DNA from: Terrilactibacillus tamarindi
GTDB lineage: Bacteria > Bacillota > Bacilli > Bacillales > Sporolactobacillaceae
Length of the DNA stretch: 64,000 nt
Assembly (NCBI RefSeq): GCF_009718825.1
Contig: NZ_WNHB01000013.1
Span: forward strand, 35,230-99,229
Reading direction: 5' to 3'
In this document: piece after piece, positions 1 through 8,759 of the stretch
How the letters are laid out: every line of letters begins with the position of its first letter
Position numbering within the stretch: position 1 is the first letter of the stretch
Notes under the pieces: generated by a model
The model's input: the letters and a program-made list of their open reading frames with translations, nothing else
Database searches by the model: none
What the model was told of the DNA's origin: nothing
Position numbers and translations under genes: made by a program

Positions 1-5
1 CAAAT

Positions 6-551
6 GTGGATGAATTGCAAAAGCAAGTGGACAAGGAGCAAGACAAATTAAATGATATTAAGAATATAAAATCAAAAATATACACTGAATTTGTAGGGAT
101 ATTAGGTATATTTACTGCCGTAGTACTTGGAGCCTTTGGAAGTTTACAAGTAATTGGCAGTGTATTTAGTAATATAAAAGACGTTCCTACTGGGAAATTA
201 CTTGTATTTTCAAGTGTTACTTCATTAGGAGTTATCTCATTATTATTTCTTTTAATGAGATGGATTAGTAGGATTGTATATAGAGATTTTGATAAAAAAT
301 CTTGGAGTTTCTCTATTAAAGATAATTTGATTTTTATAATGTGCTTAAATGTTCTTGGATATATGTTCGTTTTAGGATTTTTATTGTTTTGTAAAGAGCC
401 TAAAACCACCATAATTTCTTGGCTGTCTTCCGGAAATCTTGGAATATATATTTTAGTTATACTAACGATGATTATGCTAATAATACTGTTTGTTTGTACT
501 TTAATAGGTGTTTTGCACAATAATAAAACTAACCCCTCGGAAAAAGTGTGA
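6..551 (+). CDS. Four-TM membrane protein, 5' partial
   Basis: Integral membrane protein of unknown function. The first 25 or so residues are charged and helix/coiled-coil-like (KQVDKEQDKLNDIKNIKSK). Four hydrophobic segments follow at about residues 27-55, 65-88, 105-130 and 143-167. The FVGILGIFTAVVLGAFG stretch resembles a common Firmicute membrane family in which a longer N-terminal coiled coil precedes the first helix. The frame is open to the window edge and the GTG at position 6 has no room for a ribosome site, so the true start is probably outside the window. A short frame starting at 548 overlaps its stop (GTGA). No catalytic motif was seen and the function is not assigned. Confidence 0.65.
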   Translation: MDELQKQVDKEQDKLNDIKNIKSKIYTEFVGILGIFTAVVLGAFGSLQVIGSVFSNIKDVPTGKLLVFSSVTSLGVISLLFLLMRWISRIVYRDFDKKSWSFSIKDNLIFIMCLNVLGYMFVLGFLLFCKEPKTTIISWLSSGNLGIYILVILTMIMLIILFVCTLIGVLHNNKTNPSEKV

Positions 552-712
552 AAAAATTGAGGGATCTGCATTACAAGGGTGTATCTATGAATGTTTTTAA
601 TGAAGGAGAAGAAAGAGATGCACCTGTTGAAGAAGAAAAACAGTTAGCTAAAGTTGATACTCAAGAAAATTTTATTGTTTTGAGTGCCTGTGGGTTGCGA
701 TCCATAAAGTAG
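548..712 (+). CDS. Possible small protein coupled to upstream gene
   Basis: A 54-codon frame begins GTG at 548, overlapping the stop of the preceding membrane-protein gene by GTGA, which is typical of translational coupling. It reads MKKLRDLHYKGVSMNV and then an acidic stretch with DAPVEEEKQLAKVD. No family was recognised. The charged composition looks like coding sequence, but it could also be the 5' fragment of a longer decayed gene, since the next kilobase contains IS debris. Confidence 0.35.
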   Translation: MKKLRDLHYKGVSMNVFNEGEERDAPVEEEKQLAKVDTQENFIVLSACGLRSIK

Positions 713-1058
713 ACAAAATAAATTCGGATTCGCATGTTTATGTCAGTGCTACCAAGGTATAACTCTAACTTCTTCTCATCTTCCTAGAAGGATATAAGAA
801 TCAGGAAAGATCATCAAGGAAAGCACTTGACAATCAGCTATGAAGAGTAAATTTAATTACATTTGCTCTTACCAGTAAAAATTCATTATTTTGGGTAGTA
901 AAATCAATTAATTTTCTTTATCTTTTTGCCAAAAAAGCTAACCCATTTAAACTTTATTGTATTTAATTGGAAAATAAATGAACTATGTGTAAAATATTTC
1001 TCGGGGTATTTGAGGCAAATTACTAGCCAAAAAAAAGAGAAAGCACTCTATCATAAAT

Positions 1059-1338
1059 GTATGCTTTGACGGGCAAATACATTTAGAAAGAGGCTTTCTT
1101 GAAAAAATTATATCAGAAATATATAAAATAATAAAGAACACTGACAACCTAATCGAATTAGAAGAAAGCGTCCGAATTTATATGTATGAGGTGTTTGCTT
1201 CTTTATTGGGGGATGTATTCACCCAGTTAAATCAAGCGATAAAGGCACAAAAGCAAGAAAATGGTTGGACCGTAAGTAGGAATGATTGGAAAATTGTTCA
1301 ATTTACTTTTGGATCAGTTACGTTCCGTCAACCTTGAT
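1059..1338 (+). pseudogene. ISLre2/UPF0236 transposase N-terminal fragment
   Basis: The frame reads LEKIISEIYKIIKNTDNLIE, then ESVRIYMYEVFASLLGDVFT and KQENGWTVSRNDWKIVQFTF. This resembles the N-terminus of ISLre2-family (UPF0236) transposases from Bacillaceae. There is no in-frame start codon. The frame stops at TTCCGTCAACCTTGA, while the other two frames continue with TLMKNPKG- and LDEESKG-like residues, which indicates small indels. The catalytic part is absent. It is a dead remnant. The 552-1058 stretch otherwise holds only the small frame at 548-712. Confidence 0.6.
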
Positions 1339-1569
1339 GAAGAATCCAAAGGGTGAGTAACAGAATTTTAAGTGCTGTCACCGCCCGGAATTTGTCAAAA
1401 AATATTTATATACATCACAAACTTCCACCTATTTTTTAAAAAAGACAGTTTAATAAAGGCATCTAGGTATCTAACAGATGACCTCGATATTAATTCGAGG
1501 TCACTCTTTTTAGGTTTCATTAATAAGGATGGTTATAATCAACCAAGGAAAAACTATTAAAACTCGATA

Positions 1570-2433
1570 TCAAAACGTAACCCATTCAAGATCGTCTACA
1601 CTTTCTTCACCAAATGGTTCCCAGTTTTTTATTGATGTATCACTAGCAAGATCAAAATGAAACCAAATTAAATCATTGCACCTTCCTGGAATAAAAACAC
1701 TCTGTGTGTTATTCCAATTATTTCTTACAATAAACTTTGCTTCATTACCATACTTACCATTCCATTTTAGAAATGTGTATCTTTCTTTATTTGATTGTTG
1801 TTGTTTTAGACTATCAGTGTATAAATGATATAATTCGTGCAGGATAATATCTCGATCATTTCGTCTTTGTGGACAGGGATGGTAATAATCTTGACGATGG
1901 TTTAGTTTTCCGAACATAGATATTTTTGATAGCGTGATTTGCTCCATCCATTTTTGTTTTATATTTTTGAAATTTGTCCACTTAGTTTTATTCTTAACTC
2001 CCCATCCAATCAAAATCCAAGGATTCTCTTTTAGTTCATTAATAGAAATTAAAGATTCGTGTATATTGAGGTAGCCATGATTCACAAGCATTTCAAATGT
2101 ATCTATGGCGTGCTCAGATTGGGTATCTTGTAATGCAAACAGATTATAAATGTTGAATCTTCCGTCAATCTCATCGGTGCCATATATGTAGTACACTAGT
2201 TTGATCAATTGTCCCATAGTTGGATCTGCATGGATTTGACCATGAGCTTTTCCGTGGCTATTTAATAGAATTCCAAGTTCGGGGTTGATTTTATCAAAGT
2301 TTGCTGAACCTGGATTTAATAAGAGACAAGAACCAAGTGATTTTTTGGACGTCCCCCATTGGATGTAAGCAGAAGATCTGAATGTATAATCCCCTCGTTT
2401 AAAAAATGAACCATAGACTTTAGGTTGATTCAT
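1570..2433 (-). CDS. DUF1643 family protein
   Basis: A 287-residue cytoplasmic protein with the DUF1643 signature. It has a W-containing lead-in (AYIQWGTS), the LLLNPGSANF segment (family pattern LNPSxA), a later ADPTMGQLIKL and an NLFALQDT motif. These proteins are widespread in bacteria and phages; the function is not known, although they are often found in defence or mobile regions. The ATG at 2433 is preferred over the upstream in-frame ATG at 2448 because a GAGAGGG ribosome site lies just before it. The gene stands alone, convergent with IS debris. The C-terminal half (WNGKYGNEAKFIVR onward) shows no recognisable motif. Confidence 0.65.
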   Translation of the reverse strand: MNQPKVYGSFFKRGDYTFRSSAYIQWGTSKKSLGSCLLLNPGSANFDKINPELGILLNSHGKAHGQIHADPTMGQLIKLVYYIYGTDEIDGRFNIYNLFALQDTQSEHAIDTFEMLVNHGYLNIHESLISINELKENPWILIGWGVKNKTKWTNFKNIKQKWMEQITLSKISMFGKLNHRQDYYHPCPQRRNDRDIILHELYHLYTDSLKQQQSNKERYTFLKWNGKYGNEAKFIVRNNWNNTQSVFIPGRCNDLIWFHFDLASDTSIKNWEPFGEESVDDLEWVTF

Positions 2434-2548
2434 GATTATCCCTCTCATCTGGATTGTTTAATCAATATATACCTAATTATACAACAATTCAGATTAATAT
2501 CGAGTGCCTAGTATAGAAAATAGGTTCAGATAATTAAAAAGACAATCA

Positions 2549-2625
2549 TTTTCATAGTACAATAGAAGAATCCATCACAGAACTTCCGTTGCAATTCCTA
2601 AACCACAAGGAGATGAAGATGATGG
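2549..2625. repeat. IS-like leader remnant, copy A
   Basis: About 75 bp sharing TTTTCATAGTA and the core CATCACAGAACTTCC with the sequence at 35811-35880, where it precedes IS1380-type transposase debris. This is probably a decayed IS end. No intact transposase follows here. Confidence 0.4.
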
Positions 2626-2672
2626 CTTATACAATATTGAATCATATTCAAGGTAAAAGCGGAAGTCGATGA

Positions 2673-2909
2673 GTGACGACTGGCGGGGGTATCGTATCCA
2701 TTGTATGGGACGATGCAACCGTGGAGAATATTGTTATGAGCGAAGGTTTCTCAGAGAAGCTAGGCATGGGTGGTATTCATATCTTGATGAGCAGGGTATC
2801 GTCTGTTACATTAAGAAGACTTGCTGCTCTTTACACAGAGCATGGCAACGCCTACGTTGAAGCTCCCATTTTTGGGAGATCCGAGGTAGCAATTGCCAAA
2901 AAGCTATGA
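2673..2909 (+). pseudogene. NAD(P)-dependent oxidoreductase fragment
   Basis: A 78-codon fragment matching the middle of the Rossmann domain of 6PGDH/3-hydroxyisobutyrate-dehydrogenase-like enzymes: VWDDATVENIVMSEGF, then GGIHILMSRVSS, then YVEAPIFGRSEVAIAKKL. The same order (D-A-V, GGIHI-S-S-S, AP-FGR-A) is seen in complete NAD(P)-binding proteins of about 290 residues. The N-terminal GxGxxG part and the whole C-terminal domain are missing, and no ribosome site precedes the apparent start. It is a relic. Confidence 0.6.
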
Positions 2910-3082
2910 TAACCATAAAATGAAGAAATACCAAGTTAATGATGTTTAAAGGATAAAAGCAAGGATTAATTATTTACCAAGTAAAATGCCATCTTATGTT
3001 CTGATTGTGGTTGCTGACAAAATTTTATATTTTGAAATTTAAAGTTAAATTTGTAACAATAATAGCAAAGGGGGAGAAAAGT

Positions 3083-4018
3083 ATGCTTAAAATTGGAAGA
3101 AACGATTTATGCCCTTGCGGAAGCGGTAAAAAATACAAAAAATGTTGTATGGACAAAGATAAACAACTGATGGCGAAACCAATTGTAAGGAATCCCTTTA
3201 ATCACTTGCTTACATATGAAGAGGTAAACGAACTGAGTACCGACGAAATCATCCTCACGTTGCGGAAAATGGGTATTTCATTTAATCAAGAAACATTTTT
3301 AAAAGATATCGAAAAGTCCTACTCTGCTGAAGATATTTCGGAAAGTTGGTTCGATCAATATACTGTTACTGCAAAGGGTAGAGATGAAGATTTTCCTTGG
3401 CTTGCGGCGTGGATTTTATGGGAAAGATTAGCTCCAACAAAAAAACTATCCATGGAACAAATGAATGACTTGATTGAAAAGGGTTTTGAGTATGTAGATA
3501 AAAAAGATCCTGTATCTGCATGTGATACATGGCTGAAGGTCTGGGAGGCAATAAAGGAAAGGATAAAACCTGAATTCCAAAACTTAGATTATCTGGACAA
3601 GCATTATAAGGGTAGTTTTTTTATTAGTAATTTTTGTCAGGACTTAGAATATGAACTTCATAATGCGGGTTTGAAGGATCCCGTTTATTTTGAAAAAAGG
3701 CTGAAATATTGCCATGAGTTTTGTGACTATTTTCCCAAAGAAGATGAGCTAATCATTCACAATATGCGGCGTGCCATTGCGGAATCATACGCTAAGTTAG
3801 ATCAATACGGGAAAGCTGAGTCCGAGTTTGAGAAGTTAGTGCAAGATTTTCCGGACAATCCTTGGGGCTATATCGGTTGGGGAGATTTGTTCTTCTTTGA
3901 ACATAGGAAGGATTATCATAAAGCACGTGAACTATACGAAAAGGGTTTAACAATTGCCAAGGATCAAACGGATATTGTATCAATAAAGGAGAGGCTTGAA
4001 GATTTAAAGGAAGAATGA
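3083..4018 (+). CDS. SEC-C motif and TPR-like protein
   Basis: The ATG at 3083 has a strong AAAGGGGGAGAAAAG ribosome site; the longer frame from 3005 is not supported. The 311-aa product opens with a SEC-C zinc motif at about residues 10-22 (CPCGSGKKYKKCC, three Cys plus the CC pair), as in the SecA tail and many stand-alone proteins where it binds Zn. The middle has no clear family. The C-terminal third has helical repeats (YAKLDQYGKAESEFEKLV; WGDLFFFEHRKDYHKARELY) that look like TPR units, so a protein-protein or ribosome-associated adaptor role is plausible. It is followed 75 bp later by a pRiA4b-type gene, a pairing that may be co-transcribed. Confidence 0.75.
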   Translation: MLKIGRNDLCPCGSGKKYKKCCMDKDKQLMAKPIVRNPFNHLLTYEEVNELSTDEIILTLRKMGISFNQETFLKDIEKSYSAEDISESWFDQYTVTAKGRDEDFPWLAAWILWERLAPTKKLSMEQMNDLIEKGFEYVDKKDPVSACDTWLKVWEAIKERIKPEFQNLDYLDKHYKGSFFISNFCQDLEYELHNAGLKDPVYFEKRLKYCHEFCDYFPKEDELIIHNMRRAIAESYAKLDQYGKAESEFEKLVQDFPDNPWGYIGWGDLFFFEHRKDYHKARELYEKGLTIAKDQTDIVSIKERLEDLKEE

Positions 4019-4092
4019 TGAACATATTGTTTGTTACATGGATGTAGATGTAGCTTAGTGTATTTAACAAACAGAATGATAGGGTGAAATGA

Positions 4093-5253
4093 ATGTTAAT
4101 CCAATGTACGAAAGTCTTACTTGATAAGATAGAAGTAAAGGGAAGTGAACTAGTTTCATCTAAAGGCTATGAGCAATTTCCCCATAGTTTCATGGCATGG
4201 CACGCTAATTTTGTAACGATTAATAGAAGAAAAGCAATTATTTTGATGAATAATGAAACAAGATATTCAGTTGTAATCTACCGGCCGAATAATAAGGATT
4301 ATTCTAAAATAAAGGATTTAATTTATCAGGGAATAACGGAAGCTTTACGAATGGAAGGTGTCCGAAAAGAAGTCATTGATGCTTATATGGCTAAAGCCGG
4401 TAAGATTTCATTCTCTAAAACGGCAAGTAGAAGCATGGTGGCAAAGATGAATAATGCTGTGCGTGAAGTTGAATTTATGCAAGATTATTTAGATGAAGAA
4501 ACCAAAATACAGAGATATATAAGTATCGTAACGGGCAGGTTAATTCAAAATTGTGGTGATAATGAGTCGTTCTATCCTATTGAAAAAATGCTTAAATGTC
4601 TAAGCTTAGTTTATGGTCAAGATAAAAAAACAGCTGCCATCGAAGTGTTAGATATTGATCTCTATCAACTTAAGATCCAAATCAATTTAGAGGGTCATGA
4701 TATTTGGAGAAGAGTTTTCGTACCTTCAACCTATTCCTTTGAACATCTTCATAATATTATTCAAACGGTTTTTGATTGGAAAAACTCTCATTTACATCAT
4801 TTTGTTGTAGAAAAAGCGGAAAAAAGGCCACTCAAAATTGTAATGGATGCTGACCCGGAAGCGTTGGAATATATAGACCCTGAAGAAATTGATATTCGAC
4901 AGGAGCGGTTTGTTGCTCTTGAAGAAATTTTTCCAAAGTTTAGTGAGATTATTTAAGAATATGACTTCGGGGACTCATGGGAACATATCATAACACTTGA
5001 AAAGGTAGTAAAATCTACGGCCTTTCAAGCAACATTTCTAGAAGGAAATGGAGAAAGACCTCCTGAAGATGTGGGTGGGGAATGGGGCTTTGAAGAATAT
5101 TTAAAAATTATGGAAAACGAAAAGCACCCAAATCACAATGACATGATGGCATGGGCAAGCAATCAAAAAGAAAGAAAGATAAGCGCAGAGCAAACAAACC
5201 AACGGCTTAAGCGAGTAATCAGTGGGTATCGTTATTCGACATTTGTGTTTTAA
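4093..5253 (+). pseudogene. pRiA4b ORF-3-like protein gene with in-frame stop
   Basis: The gene encodes an N-terminal domain of about 190 residues and then a plasmid pRiA4b ORF-3 domain (YQLKIQINLEGHDIWRRV, SFEHLHNIIQTVFDW, HHFVV). The frame is cut by TAA at 4954-4956 but continues in the same frame with EYDFGDSWEHIITLEKV, GERPPEDVGGEWGFEEY and HNDMMAW to a stop at 5251-5253. EYDFGDSWEH and PPEDVGG are family landmarks, so one sense codon became TAA (Tyr fits by a single base change). The product is either a 287-aa truncated protein or inactive, unless the stop is read through. The ribosome site is GGGTGAA before ATG 4093. Confidence 0.75.
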
Positions 5254-5269
5254 AACTGGTGTCAATTCT

Positions 5270-5300
5270 GGTGTCAGGCACTGCAAAAAGACAAATAACT
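5270..5300 (+). repeat. REP-like repeat, partial copy
   Basis: The GTGTCAGGCACTGCAAAAAG core of a dispersed element also seen at about 18501, 33383, 41580, 42786 and 60316. It is related to sequence at the end of the RAYT (Y1 transposase) pseudogene at 42487. Confidence 0.5.
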
Positions 5301-5455
5301 ATAAAATGTCTTTTCTGTAAATACAGTGTCCAGGGAATGCCTATTTTTAACGTAGCTCATACTGAGATAATCACCATCAGAATTTTGCCGAAAAGCAATA
5401 GTTATATGGAAGACAAACAATTCAGAGATAGTGTAAACACGCCTCTATCTTTTGT

Positions 5456-5665
5456 TTGGTTGTTAGTGAGTGTTGTCATCAACCGAATTATTCAAAAATC
5501 ATTCAACAACCGATTCAATTAATAGCACAGACAGCCATTGATATCCTGCTTAAGGAGATCTCGTTAGCGTCTGTAGAAGGAGAGAAAAAGCCTCCTACTA
5601 TAATCATAGTAAAAGGCGCTAAAGCAGGTGGACTTGGACATAAATGTCGACGACCAAGTCGCTAG
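5456..5665 (+). pseudogene. LacI-family regulator C-terminal remnant
   Basis: The segment IIQQPIQLIAQTAIDILLKEI followed by PPTIIIVKG resembles the last part of LacI/GalR-family effector domains (the usual pattern is a QP, then A-LLL). The DNA-binding domain and most of the ligand domain are absent, and the frame runs into unrelated sequence (GHKCRRPSR). It lies just beyond the 3' end of the sucrose hydrolase gene, where a ScrR/SacR-type regulator would be expected, so it may be the lost regulator of that unit. Confidence 0.4.
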
Positions 5666-5721
5666 CTAAGACTGAAGTTTACTTAAAGACATTAGATATA
5701 GCCAACTAAATTAGACTAAAC

Positions 5722-5868
5722 TCATTCTTCAATCCTGAATATATCGTTCTCTTTTTCATTAAACTGGTTGACGATATAATTTCTTATTATTTCTTCATCC
5801 ACTGTTCCTAGAGTGGCACAAAAATAGTCTCTTGCCCATAAGTGTTGACCCCAATATTTCTTTACCGT
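5722..5868 (-). pseudogene. IS200/IS605 TnpA C-terminal fragment
   Basis: Read on the minus strand, this encodes TVKKYWGQHLWARDYFCATL, then GTVDEEIIRNYIVNQFNEKE and FRIEE-stop. KxYWGxHLWARGYFxAT and VxEExIxxYI are the C-terminal hallmarks of IS200/IS605 Y1 transposases. The N-terminal HUH and catalytic Tyr region is missing. It is a remnant. Confidence 0.7.
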
Positions 5869-5934
5869 CTAAAGACGGTGGAGTTTGAACACGCATTTGG
5901 AAATTAAATAATCTTTGTGACTAGTGGTGAAAGT

Positions 5935-7437
5935 CTACTCGATTTCAGCATTTTTTAAAGACCAGAGATTAATGCTCGTAATTGATACCTTTGTATTCTC
6001 AGTAAATAATTCAATTCCGTTACTTGTTAATTCAGGATAGATTCTTGAAGAAAGTGAAACTTCACCATTGTTAACGAATACTTCAACAGAGCATGTATCT
6101 ACAAAAATATGGAATTTTAACTGATTATTTTTACGCAAGGGCGCTTTATTCAATGCTTTATGGGACCTTTCACCTGATTGAGTCGTGTCGACAACAATTT
6201 CACTTGCTGCTATATCATAATAGACTGAAGTAAATTCAGATCCATCTACTGATTTTCTTAACTGTAGACCAATTCTACCTGTTTCTATTTTTTCTGGAAC
6301 CGTTACATCACAGATTAATTCATAGCTATGTGAGTGGCTATTAGAATTGAGACCGACTGTTTGGTTAGCTCCCATCTCAAATGCATCATAATTAGTGTGA
6401 AGTTCACGTAGTGATTGCAGTTCTGGGATTGGATTAGCTCGGACATGTTGTGTCTCATCGTCTAATGTGAGTATTCTCGGTATAGTCATAGCTCCTGACC
6501 AATTATAAGCTTTGGAAGGGAACTCTGTGAACGGGAAATCCATCCAGGCAATGAGGATCCGTCTACCTTGTTCATCCTCAAAAGTTTGTGCTGCATAGAA
6601 GTCAATTCCATAATCAATTTCACGCTGTGATTCAGGTTTGAAAATACCTGCATTATAGTCCAGTGTTCCAACGAAAACGGTACATTTCCCATTTTCCATA
6701 TTCATCGGTGAGGTAATTAATACGTATTTATCACCAAGAGGGAAAAGATCTGGACATTCCCACATATCCCCTTGTTTTCCGTTACCCTTCGCAGCGATTC
6801 CAAGATACTCCCAATCGATTAAGTCGGTAGATTTATAGAGTACAATGGCACCATTTCCTTCAGAAGTAGTGCCAACTACCATATACCAATGTTCTTCGTG
6901 CTTCCACACCTTTGGATCACGAAATTCACTACCGAGCTCATTCGGAACACTCCGAATTACAGGGTTTGCCTCATGTTTTTTAAAGTGAATTCCATCAGTA
7001 GAAGTGGCTATCGCTTGGACCTCTTTTGGCGTATGCCCTTCAAGATGGCCCGTGTAGATTAATGTAAGTTCATCATTATGGATCACTGCACTACCTGAGA
7101 AGCATCCCATTTCTTGCTTAGCCTCGTCATATTCATACGGTTCAGATGGTGCAAGTGCTACAGGCTCATGCTGCCAATGTACAAGATCAGTACTAGTTGC
7201 ATGCCCCCAGTGCATTGGGCCCCAATCAAAGCTGTATGGATTGAATTGATAGAATAAGTGGTAGATGCCTTTATGCTGGATAAGACCATTAGGATCATTA
7301 AGCCAACCAACGGGAGACATGAAGTGGTAATTAAGACGGTATTGTGCATGCTTCATTTTCTCCCTTGTTTGTTGGACTGCCTCATTAGCACGATTAATTT
7401 GTTCATTATGTGTTGAATTGGGATTCTGTATTGTCAT
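5935..7437 (-). CDS. sacA: Sucrose-6-phosphate hydrolase / GH32 invertase
   Basis: GH32 beta-fructofuranosidase of 500 aa. The catalytic landmarks are all present: the nucleophile motif WLNDPNG near residue 50, FRDPKVW (RDP transition-state motif) near 180, and WECPDLF (EC motif with the acid/base Glu) near 230. A C-terminal beta-sandwich follows. It cleaves sucrose or sucrose-6-phosphate in the cytoplasm; there is no signal peptide. The ATG at 7437 is chosen because AAAGGTGAT lies 7-8 nt upstream; the in-frame ATG at 7449 overlaps that site. The gene overlaps the end of the permease gene by 32 bp, so the two are one transcript. Because the partner is a proton-symporter type permease rather than a PTS, the natural substrate may be free sucrose. 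Confidence 0.88.
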   Translation of the reverse strand: MTIQNPNSTHNEQINRANEAVQQTREKMKHAQYRLNYHFMSPVGWLNDPNGLIQHKGIYHLFYQFNPYSFDWGPMHWGHATSTDLVHWQHEPVALAPSEPYEYDEAKQEMGCFSGSAVIHNDELTLIYTGHLEGHTPKEVQAIATSTDGIHFKKHEANPVIRSVPNELGSEFRDPKVWKHEEHWYMVVGTTSEGNGAIVLYKSTDLIDWEYLGIAAKGNGKQGDMWECPDLFPLGDKYVLITSPMNMENGKCTVFVGTLDYNAGIFKPESQREIDYGIDFYAAQTFEDEQGRRILIAWMDFPFTEFPSKAYNWSGAMTIPRILTLDDETQHVRANPIPELQSLRELHTNYDAFEMGANQTVGLNSNSHSHSYELICDVTVPEKIETGRIGLQLRKSVDGSEFTSVYYDIAASEIVVDTTQSGERSHKALNKAPLRKNNQLKFHIFVDTCSVEVFVNNGEVSLSSRIYPELTSNGIELFTENTKVSITSINLWSLKNAEIE

Positions 7438-8653
7438 ATTGGTTATCACCTTTCTTTTTTTGGTTACTTAAAAAGAAAATGGAAAGAATGGTAAATGCGA
7501 ATACAAGCGCACCTAGTACAAAGAATGTAAACTCGAAACCAGAGATATCTTTCATTTTACCTACTGATGATGAAAAGAAGATAACTCCAAGTTCACCAGA
7601 TATTTTAAAAGCAATCAAATAAATAGTTGCTGACAGTCTAGGGTCAAAGTTTATTGAAATATATTTGAAAATAGCTATTAATAAAATTGGTAGTTCTATA
7701 CCATGTAGCAGTTTGATTAGTGAAATACTAATTGTGTCAGCAACAAGAGCTGAACCTATTATTCGTGTCCCCATGAGAACTCCTGCTAGTATTAATGCTC
7801 GCTTTGCTCCGAGTTTATTTACAATAAATGGAGCAGCGAACAACATTGCTGATTCAAGGAAAACCTGGAATGAGTTTAGGTATCCATATACTTGATACCC
7901 TGTATCTACATTAGAAAAATGTTGGGTGAAATAGATTGGGAACAACTGAATATCGTACACTGTATAGATGCAAGCGGTTCCAAATAAGAAAATGGTGAAA
8001 TACCAGAATTTTTTCAATTTGAAAGTAGAAAGAATATCTTTCATTTTTAAATCTGATGTATTTTTTTCTTCTTGATCATCGATTTCAATTTTGTAGAAGC
8101 AGTTTATAAGAAAATAAATTACACCTGCAGCTGAAGCAATCCAGAAATTGAAATGAGGATTAATACTTAATAATATACCTGCCATAAATGTTGCACAGGC
8201 ATAACCAATGGATCCCCACATTCTTGAGGTACCATACTCAAAATTAAACTTACGACTTAACTTTTCTACATATGTTTCAATTAAAGCAACTCCTGCTAGA
8301 AAGCCAGCACCAAAGTAAAAACCACCAAGGATAGCCCCAGTTAAAAAATGTGTTTGTAATAACGGTTCATATACGTAAATGAGAAAAGGTCCTGTACCCA
8401 TAAGGATAATACTTTGAAACCAAATTAAATATTTTTTTGTGCCAAGTTTATCTTGGATGATTCCATATATGAGCATGAAACATAAAGCTAATGTTGAATT
8501 AATGGAGAAAACAGTTCCTGTTTGGGCTCCAGTTAAATCAAGTGTTCCATTTAGCCAAATTGAATAAAATGACCACCATACTGACCAACTTATAAAAAAG
8601 AAAAATAGGTAACTAGATGAAAACCAATATTTTTTGCTTTTAAATATGTTCAT
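7406..8653 (-). CDS. MFS sucrose/oligosaccharide:H+ symporter (CscB/LacY type)
   Basis: A 415-aa MFS permease of the oligosaccharide:H+ symporter (LacY/CscB/RafB) family. The N-terminus YWFSSSYLFFFFISWSVWWS followed by YSIWLN is the typical LacY-type first helix. GIIQDKLGTKKYL is the cytoplasmic loop 2-3 motif, and about 12 hydrophobic helices are visible. It imports sucrose or a related oligosaccharide for the downstream hydrolase. Start ATG 8653 has AAGGAGTGAG at good spacing. It is transcribed from the promoter at 8697-8725. It overlaps the hydrolase gene by 32 bp. The exact sugar cannot be read from sequence. Confidence 0.82.
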   Translation of the reverse strand: MNIFKSKKYWFSSSYLFFFFISWSVWWSFYSIWLNGTLDLTGAQTGTVFSINSTLALCFMLIYGIIQDKLGTKKYLIWFQSIILMGTGPFLIYVYEPLLQTHFLTGAILGGFYFGAGFLAGVALIETYVEKLSRKFNFEYGTSRMWGSIGYACATFMAGILLSINPHFNFWIASAAGVIYFLINCFYKIEIDDQEEKNTSDLKMKDILSTFKLKKFWYFTIFLFGTACIYTVYDIQLFPIYFTQHFSNVDTGYQVYGYLNSFQVFLESAMLFAAPFIVNKLGAKRALILAGVLMGTRIIGSALVADTISISLIKLLHGIELPILLIAIFKYISINFDPRLSATIYLIAFKISGELGVIFFSSSVGKMKDISGFEFTFFVLGALVFAFTILSIFFLSNQKKKGDNQYDNTESQFNT

Positions 8654-8678
8654 TTTCTCACTCCTTTGACCTTTCCAA

Positions 8679-8692
8679 TGTAACCGCTTGCA
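8679..8692 (-). promoter_or_regulatory. cre (CcpA) site candidate
   Basis: TGCAAGCGGTTACA on the minus strand matches the cre consensus WGWAANCGNTNWCA with a single mismatch. It lies over or just after the expected transcription start of the sucrose operon, where CcpA binding would repress under glucose. It could also be a second LacI-family operator. Confidence 0.6.
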
Positions 8693-8696
8693 AATT

Positions 8697-8725
8697 ATTT
8701 TACCCTGATACTTTTAATGTGTCAA
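8697..8725 (-). promoter_or_regulatory. SigA promoter of the sucrose operon
   Basis: On the minus strand there is TTGACA (8720-8725), a 17-nt spacer and TAAAAT (8697-8702). Spacing is ideal and the -35 is consensus. It lies 44 nt upstream of the permease ATG and is flanked by the cre site and an AACCGGTT operator. Confidence 0.75.
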
Positions 8726-8734
8726 CCGGTTTCA
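8720..8734 (-). promoter_or_regulatory. LacI-family operator candidate
   Basis: TGAAACCGGTTGACA has the central-CG palindrome AACCGGTT typical of LacI/GalR-family operators. It overlaps the -35 box, so a bound repressor would block RNA polymerase. The likely regulator is decayed at 5456-5665. Confidence 0.5.
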
Positions 8735-8759
8735 TACTTGTGTAATTAATATAATCAGA

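Noticed and set aside
1372..1560. 62-codon frame MLSPPGICQKIFIY...
   Set aside because: No ribosome site, no family and located in IS debris; judged non-coding.
2669..2860. Frame MSDDWRGYRIHCMGRC...
   Set aside because: It overlaps the oxidoreductase fragment in another frame; only the latter matches a protein family.
7437..7449. Upstream ATG 7449 as start of the sucrose hydrolase
   Set aside because: It overlaps the AAAGGTGAT ribosome site that serves ATG 7437.
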